Shown one piece after another: positions 1-10,364 of a stretch of 31,667 nt of DNA (position 1 is its first letter; every line of letters begins with the position of its first letter). Source of the DNA: CAZCFB01 sp964511535 (GTDB lineage Bacteria; Myxococcota_A; Polyangia; GCA-2747355; CAZCFB01); the NCBI GenBank assembly GCA_964511535.1, contig CAZEFW010000107.1, positions 1 through 31,667 of the forward strand, given 5' to 3'. A program made the position numbers and the translations under genes. A model generated the notes under the pieces. That model searched no databases. It was given only the letters and a program-made list of their open reading frames with translations, and had not been told where the DNA came from.

Positions 1-377
1 GTACTCGCAGCCGTTGGACTTGGCGCTCCACCCCTGGGACAGGTCGAGGTCGATGTCGTAGAAGCCGGGGGCGCACCCCTTGAACTTGCAGGTCTTGAGC
101 TCGCAGACCGTGATGGCGCCGGCCAGCCTGCAGCTGTTGTTGCACTTGCCGCAATGGTCGACGCTGGTGTTGAAGTTGACCACCTCGTCCACCGTGCCGT
201 CGCAGTCGTTGTCCTTGCCGTCGCAGATCTCCACGCCGCCGTTGGTGGGCTTGCACGGCGGCAGCACGTCGGGCTGCAGGTCGATGAGGCCCGCGTCGGA
301 CAGGCGGTTGATGCGGTAGGGGTCGCTCTCGCACCCGGCGAGGCATGAGAGCAGGAGGGCTACCAGGATGGAGCGCT

Positions 378-381
<4 letters not shown>
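1..381 (-). CDS. MopE-motif lipoprotein, 3' end outside window
   Basis: Reading down from an ATG at 381, the frame is open to base 1, giving 127 codons with the C-terminus missing. The N-terminus MKRSILVALLLSCLAGC is a type II signal peptide with lipobox LAGC (Cys17), so the product should be a surface or periplasmic lipoprotein. At about residues 50-65 it carries one MopE-type metal-binding motif (EICDGKDNDCDGTVDE). This is followed by a Cys-rich stretch (HCGKCNNSC) of the kind seen in secreted myxobacterial proteins. The ATG overlaps the TGA of the upstream 788-residue gene as ATGA (378-381), so the two are probably translationally coupled. Function beyond likely metal or calcium binding is unknown. 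Confidence 0.85.
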
Positions 382-2744
<2,363 letters not shown>

Positions 2745-2834
2745 CAGACGCCCCTTGCGGCTGCTAAAAATTCTGTTCTCTAGTCTACAGCAGTTGGGCG
2801 CAGACTGAAGCGTGAAGAGCGCCCGGGGGCGGGA

Positions 2835-4511
2835 TCAGGCAGACGGGCGGCTGCGGGGCTTGTCGGTCTCGCCGGCGGCCGCGGCGGTCTCCACGGCTGT
2901 CTCCGCGGCGCCGTCCTGCTCCGAGGAGCCGTTGCCCTTGCCGTTGCCGTTGCCCGCTGCCTCGGCCTCCTGGAGGTTGGCCTCCAGCATCGCCGGGCTG
3001 GCCAGGGCGCCGGGGCTCTCCATTCCGTCCGTGACGCCCTCGGGCAGGAAGGCGTACTCCTCCATGCCCTCCTGGATCTGCTCGGGCGCCTTGAACCAGG
3101 GCAGCTTGCCCAGGCCGGTCTGGAGCTTGAACTTGATCTTGTCGTAGAAGCGCTTGGCCAGCACCTCGGCGTACACCCGGTAGCGCCAGGTGCAGAAACC
3201 GCGGCGGAAGTCGTCCGGCGAGAAGAAGGCCATGATCCGGCGCGGGTGGAACCAGGCCATGAAGGTGGCGTACTTGTGCAGGAACTCCACCATCTTCGGG
3301 TTCTCGTGCAGGAAGCACCAGCCCTCGTTGAACTTCTTGTAGTTGTCCCGGTTGGCGTCGTTGCCGCCCGACTCGTTGCTCCAGCGGGTGCTCGGGTAGG
3401 GGCGCAGGATGGCGAAGTCCGGGAAGTCGATGGTCAACCCGAAGCGGATCGACTGCATCATCTCTTCCTTGGTCTCGCCCGGCACGCCGATGATGAAGCC
3501 GCCGTTGGTGATGATGTTCGCCTTGTGCAGGATGTCCCGCGCCTTGCGGTTCATCTCGGGGGTGGTCCCCTTGTTGAACGAGCGCAGGCTGCGGATGCTC
3601 ATGGACTCGTAGCCCACGTTGGCCACGCGGCAGCCAGCGGCGTACATCAGCGGGGCCAGGTCCGGGTGGGCGGTGATCTGGTCAGCGCGCTGCTGGGAGA
3701 ACCAGCGGATGGTGTTGCCCTGCTCCACCAGGGCGGTGCAGAACTCGCGGATGTGAACCGGGTCGTGACACGGGTCCAGCTCGGCCAGCCAGGTGAACTC
3801 GGCGCCCCGCTCCTCGGCCTGACGGAACTCCAGGGCCACGCGCTCGGGCGACTTCTTGCGCCAGGTGCGCTTGTAGAGCAGCGCCGGCGAGCAGAATGTG
3901 CAGCCGAAGGCGCAGCCGCGGCTGGTCTCGATCATGGTCATGGTGCCGAAGGGGGAGTTGTCCATGTAGTTGGAGTGGTCAACCACCTCCCAGGCGGGGA
4001 TCGGAAGGTCGTCCAGGTTCTCCTGGAACGGACGCGTGGGCGTGCGGAACGGCTCGCCGTTCTTGATCAGCGACAGCCCCTGGATCTCGTCGTACGGCTT
4101 GTCGATCTTGCCGATGATGCGGTGGACCAGCTCCTCGAAGGACCACTCGCTCTCGCCGATGGTGACGAAGTCCACCAGCTTGGTCTTGACCAGGAAATCG
4201 GCGTCGAGGGAGCCGTGGGTCCCGCCGGAGATGATGGGGACGTCCGGCCACTGCTTCTTGATCGCCTCGCACATGGACAGGACATTGACCACGCGGTTGG
4301 TGTACTGGCACGCGATGGCCACGACGTCCGGCTTCTCCGGGATCTCATTGATGAAGTTCTTGACCGTGAGGCCGCCGATGTTGGCGTCCAGGTGGGAGAG
4401 CTCACAGTCGTCCCGCACCATGGCGCCGCAGCTCAGCAGTCCGAGGCTGGTGAGCTTGACCGACGTGTACCAGGCGACAGGGTTGAGCAGGAGCAGCTTT
4501 GGTTTACTCAT
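2835..4511 (-). CDS. Cobalamin-binding-domain radical SAM protein
   Basis: 558 residues. Residues about 1-150 resemble the Rossmann-like B12-binding domain that precedes many class B radical SAM enzymes (LLLNPVAWYTS, then ISGGTHGSLD and FVTIGESEWSFEELV). The canonical lower-axial DxHxxG motif is not obvious, so base-off B12 binding is uncertain. The radical SAM core follows, with the [4Fe-4S] ligands in ETSRGCAFGCTFCSP (Cys200, Cys204, Cys207), a GYES element and GFIIGVPGETKEE, which fits a TIM-barrel SAM site. The last 70 residues are low complexity and probably disordered. The start is supported by GAAGGA nine bases upstream. The reaction and substrate are unknown. Relatives include methylases, cyclases and RiPP-modifying enzymes. 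The next gene on the strand encodes a Cys-rich secreted protein, which may be coincidental. Confidence 0.9.
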   Translation of the reverse strand: MSKPKLLLLNPVAWYTSVKLTSLGLLSCGAMVRDDCELSHLDANIGGLTVKNFINEIPEKPDVVAIACQYTNRVVNVLSMCEAIKKQWPDVPIISGGTHGSLDADFLVKTKLVDFVTIGESEWSFEELVHRIIGKIDKPYDEIQGLSLIKNGEPFRTPTRPFQENLDDLPIPAWEVVDHSNYMDNSPFGTMTMIETSRGCAFGCTFCSPALLYKRTWRKKSPERVALEFRQAEERGAEFTWLAELDPCHDPVHIREFCTALVEQGNTIRWFSQQRADQITAHPDLAPLMYAAGCRVANVGYESMSIRSLRSFNKGTTPEMNRKARDILHKANIITNGGFIIGVPGETKEEMMQSIRFGLTIDFPDFAILRPYPSTRWSNESGGNDANRDNYKKFNEGWCFLHENPKMVEFLHKYATFMAWFHPRRIMAFFSPDDFRRGFCTWRYRVYAEVLAKRFYDKIKFKLQTGLGKLPWFKAPEQIQEGMEEYAFLPEGVTDGMESPGALASPAMLEANLQEAEAAGNGNGKGNGSSEQDGAAETAVETAAAAGETDKPRSRPSA

Positions 4512-4549
4512 TCGCTTCGTTCCTTCTCTAAGGGCAATTCAATTCCACG

Positions 4550-4580
4550 GCTGATTCAGAAGACTCAATTGTGAATCAGC
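4550..4580 (-). promoter_or_regulatory. Hairpin in the leader of the radical SAM gene
   Basis: GCTGATTCA (4550-4558) and TGAATCAGC (4572-4580) form a perfect 9-bp inverted repeat with a 13-base loop, 39-69 bases upstream of the radical SAM start. A competing outer pair, CCACGG (4545-4550) with CCGTGG (4595-4600), shares base 4550. In the minus-strand transcript this would be a 5'-leader stem-loop and could be regulatory. It could equally be a dyad operator in DNA. It has no T-tract, so it is not an intrinsic terminator. Confidence 0.4.
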
Positions 4581-4679
4581 TTCCGCGCTGCCGCCCGTGG
4601 AAATGCGCGGACGACCAATTCGGCTTGGCAGGGTGCCACAAAGGGGAAGTTATTACTACTGGGGGGGGATCCGGGGCCA

Positions 4680-4753
4680 GAAAATAAAAAATGACGCATC
4701 GAAGCTCCGGGCACCGCTGAGGGGGGGCAGACGGGCAGAACCTCGATGCGTCA
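4680..4753 (-). ncRNA. Candidate small RNA, copy 1 (hairpin with C7 apical loop and T-tract)
   Basis: On the minus strand the element starts TGACGCATCGA (from 4753) and its complement TCGATGCGTCA ends at 4692, followed at once by TTTTTTATTTT. G-U pairs extend the outer stem to about 18 bp (5' arm continuing GGTTCTG, 3' arm preceded by CGGAGCT). Inside, CCG(T)CTG pairs with CAGCGG and leaves an apical loop of seven C plus T. The stem and U-tract could serve as an intrinsic terminator of the same RNA. A second copy lies 329 bases away. A C-rich exposed loop is a known way for bacterial small RNAs to pair with G-rich ribosome-binding sites; that role is inferred here. The alternative is a terminator or attenuator in the leader of the radical SAM gene, which starts 168 bases downstream. 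Confidence 0.5.
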
Positions 4754-4760
4754 CGAATTA

Positions 4761-4786
4761 ATTATCACAGGGGGGGGGATGTGCAA
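4761..4786 (-). promoter_or_regulatory. Possible promoter of small RNA copy 1, with C9 tract in the spacer
   Basis: On the minus strand, TTGCAC (4786-4781) is followed by AT, nine C, TGT and then GATAAT (4766-4761), a 5/6 match to the -10 consensus. The spacer is 14 bases, shorter than the usual 16-18. A transcript from this -10 would begin near 4753-4754, the base of the hairpin. ATTAAT (4762-4757, 18-base spacer) is an alternative -10. The homopolymer makes the spacing prone to slippage. Confidence 0.35.
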
Positions 4787-5009
4787 GAGGAAAATTGTCC
4801 CGGGACAACAAAAAATAATCCTGCGGGGCAGGGAGCCAGGATCCTGGAAAAATCCAAAAGGCGTGGATCTGACCCCTGGTATCCGTTGTGTCCACTTGCC
4901 GTGGCCGTGGCCATGAATCTGGGCGTGGCCTGTGGCCTGGACTTTCGGCCACGCCGAGGGCGAGGACTATTGAGGACTATTGCTGTGGGGTGATGGGGCG
5001 GTGAACCAG

Positions 5010-5084
5010 AAAATAAAAAATGACGCATCGAAGCTCCGGGCACCGCTGAGGGGGGGGACAGACGGACAGAACCTCGATACGTCG
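5010..5084 (-). ncRNA. Candidate small RNA, copy 2 (hairpin with C8 apical loop and T-tract)
   Basis: This is a second copy of the 4680-4753 element, the same over roughly 75 bases apart from a few changes. On the minus strand the 5' arm is CGACGTATCGA (from 5084), the 3' arm is TCGATGCGTCA, and TTTTTTATTTT follows. The stem change C to T opposite G keeps a G-U pair in the minus-strand RNA but would give an A-C mismatch in plus-strand RNA, which favours the minus strand as the functional one. The remaining differences fall in the internal loop, the apical loop (TC8T instead of C7T) and the terminal base pair. No similar RNA family was recognised. Confidence 0.5.
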
Positions 5085-5090
5085 GAATTC

Positions 5091-5119
5091 TAAATACCAG
5101 TTCAACTATGGAATTGCAA
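5091..5119 (-). promoter_or_regulatory. Possible promoter of small RNA copy 2
   Basis: On the minus strand, TTGCAA (5119-5114), a 17-base spacer and TATTTA (5096-5091) form a sigma-70-like promoter. Its expected start, about seven bases on, falls at 5084, the first base of the hairpin stem. The arrangement parallels the TTGCA-type -35 at the same distance from copy 1. Confidence 0.4.
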
Positions 5120-5192
5120 TAGAAAAGGCGCAGAAAATCTCGTCGGTGGGACGTTTTCAGATGGCTGGGAGGATGATAGGCTGTTTGGTCGC

Positions 5193-7586
<2,394 letters not shown>

Positions 7587-7701
7587 CTGGGAGTCGGGGG
7601 TCGGGAGCCCGGGGTGGCGGCGCGCCATCCGGCCTTGACTCGGTATCTGCTCGTGATTACTTATAGCGCCTGTTTCTAGCGCATATAGAGGAGCGACGAA
7701 T

Positions 7702-8226
7702 ATGGGACGCCTTGGACTGGCCTTCAGATGCTTCTTCGCGGTGCTGGGGGGCAACCCCGTGCCAGAGGAGGCCCTCCCCGAGCCCGATCCGGTGCCGGCG
7801 CTGCCGCCGCCGGAGCCCGAGAAGCATGTCAAGAGCGACGCCGAGCGGTTCGGCCCGGCGATCCAGGTGCTCTCCCTGTTGCAGCAGGAGGGGCGGCTGC
7901 TCGACTTCTTGATGGAGGACATCGAGGCCTACGACGACGACCAGATCGGCGCCGCCGTGCGCAACATCCATCGGGACTGCCGCAAGGTGCTCCAGGAGCA
8001 CCTGGGCCTGGAGGCGGTGCTGGACCAGGAAGAGGAGTCCAGCGTGACCGTGGAGCAGGGCTTCGATCCGTCGCGCATCCGGTTGATGGGCAACGTCACG
8101 GGCGAGCCGCCGTTCTCCGGGGTGCTGCGCCACCACGGGTGGCGGGCCTCCAACGTGAAGATCGCCGAGATCCCCGAGGGGCATGACGCCACTGTCATCG
8201 CCCCGGCCGAGGTCGAGCTCCCCTGA
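7702..8226 (+). CDS. DUF2760 domain protein
   Basis: 174 residues. The short N-terminus (MGRLGLAFRCFFAVLGG) leads into an acidic Pro-rich linker (about 22-48), then a helical DUF2760-type domain: AIQVLSLLQQEGRLLDFLMEDI, YDDDQIGAAVRNIHRDC and GHDATVIAPAEVEL. This family is repeatedly encoded next to non-canonical Hsp70 proteins, as here, where an Hsp70 gene starts 41 bp downstream. It is therefore probably a co-factor or partner of that chaperone, though no biochemical role is known to me. A good ribosome site (GAGGAG, 7688-7693) lies eight bases before the ATG. A TTGACT at 7635-7640 with an AT-rich segment (TTATAG, 7661-7666) suggests a promoter in the 115-bp gap, but the spacing is poor. Confidence 0.9.
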   Translation: MGRLGLAFRCFFAVLGGNPVPEEALPEPDPVPALPPPEPEKHVKSDAERFGPAIQVLSLLQQEGRLLDFLMEDIEAYDDDQIGAAVRNIHRDCRKVLQEHLGLEAVLDQEEESSVTVEQGFDPSRIRLMGNVTGEPPFSGVLRHHGWRASNVKIAEIPEGHDATVIAPAEVELP

Positions 8227-8267
8227 GCTCACGCTGACAACCCGAGGACCAACCAGAGGAAGAGACC

Positions 8268-10079
8268 ATGTCAGATTCACGTTACGTGGTGGGGATAGAT
8301 CTGGGCACGACCCACACCGTGCTCTCATACATCGACACGGATCAAGTGAGCGACGACGCGCCGCCCGAGGTGCAGGTGCTGCAGGTGCCCCAGATCGTGG
8401 CGCCGGGGGAGGTCGGGGAGCGGGACAACTTGCCTTCGTTCCTGTACCAGGCCGCGGGGCCGGAGTTCCCGGATGGCGCCATGGACCTGCCCTGGGCCAA
8501 GGGGCGGGACCATGTGGTGGGCGAGCTGGCGCGCAAGCAGGGGGCGGCGGTGCCCGCGCGGCTGGTCTCGTCGGCCAAGAGCTGGCTCTGCCACCCCGGG
8601 GTGGACCGGGCGGCGCCGATCCTGCCGTGGCAGGCGCCGGAGGACGTGGCCAAGGTCTCGCCGCTGGACGCCTCGGCGCGCTACCTGGAGCATCTGCGGG
8701 ACGCGTGGAACCAGCAGATGGCCCAGGATGACCCGTTCGCCAGCCTGGAGAACCAGCAGATCTACCTCACCGTGCCGGCCTCCTTCGACGCAGTGGCGCG
8801 GGATCTGACCATGCAGGCGGCGAACCGCGCCGGGCTCACCAGCGTGACCCTGCTGGAGGAGCCTCAGGCCGCGTTCTATGCCTGGCTGGCGGCGCAGGGG
8901 GAGGACTGGCGCGAGCAGCTCGGCCCTGGCGACGTGGTGCTGGTCTGCGACGTGGGGGGCGGGACCAGCGACTTCTCGCTCATCGCTGTTAAAGACACCG
9001 AGGGCGACCTGGAGCTGGAGCGCATCGCCGTGGGGGACCACATCCTGCTGGGCGGCGACAACATGGACCTGGCGCTCGCCTTCACCGTGGCCGAGAAGCT
9101 CAAGGAGAAGGGGCACGACCTCGACCCTTGGCAGACGCGATCCCTGTGGTTCGCCACCCGGGAGGCCAAGGAGGCGATCCTGTCCAGCGCGCGCAAGGAG
9201 AAGGCGCCGGTGACCGTGCTGGGACGGGGGACCAAGGTGGTGGGCGGCACCATGAAGTCGGAGCTGACCCGGCTGGACATTCAGAAAGTGCTGCTGGCGG
9301 GGTTCTTCCCGTCATGCTCGGTGGAGGACCGGCCCGAAGAGGGGCGCCGGGTGGGGCTGCAGGAGATCGGGCTGCCCTACGCGTCGGACGCGGCGGTGAC
9401 CCGGCACCTGGCCAAGTTCCTGGGCGGGCACATGGCGGAGGGCGGCGACTTCGTGCACCCGACCGCAGTGCTGTTCAACGGCGGCGTGATGAAGTCAGAG
9501 GACCTGAGCGGGCGGATCTCCGAGGTGGTCAACAGCTGGCTCGGCGAGGCAGGCGCCGAGGAGCTGAAGATGCTGCAGACCGACAGCCTGGAGCTGGCCG
9601 TGTCCCGAGGCGCCGCCTACTACGGCATGGTGCGGGCGGGCAAGGGCATCCGGATCCGGGGCGGGGTGGCGCGCTCGTACTACGTCGGCATCGAGAGCGC
9701 CATGCCGGCGGTGCCGGGCATGCCGTCGCCGCTCAAGGCGCTGTGCGTGGTGCCGTTCGGCATGGAAGAGGGGACCGAGGCGGCCATCCCGGAGCGGGAG
9801 TTCGGCATGGTGGTGGGGCAGCAGGTGGAGTTCAGGTTCCTGTCCTCGACCACGCGCAAGGAGGACCCGATCGGGACCCTGCTCGACGGGTGGGGTGGCG
9901 GCGAGATCGAGGAGCTGGCGCCGATTCAGTCCGAGATGGACGACGAGGGCGACGAGGCGGGGGAGGAGCCGATCCCGGTGACCCTGCACAGCCACGTGAC
10001 CGAGGTGGGCACCCTGGACCTGGAGCTGCGCTCGCGGGACGGCAGGACCTGGAAGCTGGAGTACAACGTCCGGTCGTGA
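8268..10079 (+). CDS. Hsp70 family protein (non-canonical DnaK-like chaperone)
   Basis: 603 residues. The actin-fold ATPase is clear: GIDLGTTHT (about 9-17, phosphate 1), VCDVGGGTSDFSL (about 225-237, phosphate 2) and FNGGVMKSE (adenosine site, about 405). A degenerate substrate-binding region follows (about 470-603). It ends in YNVRS rather than an EEVD-like tail and lacks the long helical lid of DnaK. The family couples ATP turnover to binding of unfolded or client proteins; this subgroup lacks an obvious grpE/dnaJ in the neighbourhood. AGAGGA lies seven bases before the ATG. The adjacent DUF2760 gene and the convergent, longer Hsp70 form a conserved-looking trio. The client is unknown. Confidence 0.93.
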   Translation: MSDSRYVVGIDLGTTHTVLSYIDTDQVSDDAPPEVQVLQVPQIVAPGEVGERDNLPSFLYQAAGPEFPDGAMDLPWAKGRDHVVGELARKQGAAVPARLVSSAKSWLCHPGVDRAAPILPWQAPEDVAKVSPLDASARYLEHLRDAWNQQMAQDDPFASLENQQIYLTVPASFDAVARDLTMQAANRAGLTSVTLLEEPQAAFYAWLAAQGEDWREQLGPGDVVLVCDVGGGTSDFSLIAVKDTEGDLELERIAVGDHILLGGDNMDLALAFTVAEKLKEKGHDLDPWQTRSLWFATREAKEAILSSARKEKAPVTVLGRGTKVVGGTMKSELTRLDIQKVLLAGFFPSCSVEDRPEEGRRVGLQEIGLPYASDAAVTRHLAKFLGGHMAEGGDFVHPTAVLFNGGVMKSEDLSGRISEVVNSWLGEAGAEELKMLQTDSLELAVSRGAAYYGMVRAGKGIRIRGGVARSYYVGIESAMPAVPGMPSPLKALCVVPFGMEEGTEAAIPEREFGMVVGQQVEFRFLSSTTRKEDPIGTLLDGWGGGEIEELAPIQSEMDDEGDEAGEEPIPVTLHSHVTEVGTLDLELRSRDGRTWKLEYNVRS

Positions 10080-10163
10080 TGGGGCGGCGGGGGTGGGGGA
10101 AGCAACAAACGAGCACGTGAGCCGATAACCCTGCCGAACCCGAAAATATCGGGGGACGGCTGG

Positions 10164-10197
10164 GGCTCCGCTGATGGCGTCTATCGGACGCGGAGCC
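10164..10197. terminator. GC-rich hairpin between convergent Hsp70 genes
   Basis: GGCTCCGC (10164-10171) and GCGGAGCC (10190-10197) form a perfect 8-bp stem with an 18-base loop, 85 bases past the stop of the plus-strand Hsp70. There is no T-tract on either side, so this would not be a classic intrinsic terminator. It may act as a transcript-end stabiliser or have no function. Confidence 0.3.
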
Positions 10198-10295
10198 GAA
10201 GGGTGGGGGTTGGGGCGCACCCTGCAGCCGGGCGCCCGGCGTGGCCGCATGAGCGCGGAGCCGGCGGGATGGGCAGTCCAGGTATCACCTGAGGA

Positions 10296-10341
10296 TTTGG
10301 GTGGGGCCCCCGTGAGGGTGCACCGCTTTGGGTGGGGCCCC
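10296..10341. repeat. Direct repeat TTTGGGTGGGGCCCC, two copies
   Basis: The identical 15-mer occurs at 10296-10310 and 10327-10341, separated by 16 bases, in the 285-bp space between the convergent Hsp70 genes. Each copy contains the palindrome GGGGCCCC. It lies 24 bases beyond the stop of the minus-strand Hsp70. It could be a short duplicated spacer element; no function is known. Confidence 0.6.
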
Positions 10342-10364
10342 GCCCGGGGCTCGCGCGCCGGGTC

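Larger units (their letters stand above)
4512..5192. other. Gene-free region carrying the duplicated hairpins and poly-G/poly-C tracts
   Basis: This 681-bp stretch separates the divergent radical SAM and helicase genes and is less GC-rich than its flanks. Besides the two hairpin copies it holds plus-strand G tracts at 4661-4668 (8), 4721-4727 (7), 4770-4778 (9) and 5050-5057 (8). It also holds a 9-bp inverted repeat GGCGTGGCC/GGCCACGCC (4922-4930, 4947-4955) and a tandem 10-mer GAGGACTATT (4962-4981). Short ORFs here lack ribosome sites and recognisable proteins. The region may also hold the helicase promoter, but none could be assigned with confidence. Confidence 0.8.

Noticed and set aside
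4861..4885. GGATCTGACCCC resembling half of the 27847-27934 palindrome
   Set aside because: The palindrome is broken and the flanking TGTCA/TGACA arms are missing, so the likeness is too short to call.
4765..5043. 92-codon minus-strand ORF between the hairpin copies
   Set aside because: No ribosome site, no domain, and it overlaps both the T-tract of copy 2 and the C9 tract of copy 1.
4680..5084. Possible CRISPR array or insertion-sequence ends
   Set aside because: There are only two copies, with a long spacer of unrelated sequence, no cas or transposase gene, and no target-site duplication. The features fit hairpins with T-tracts.
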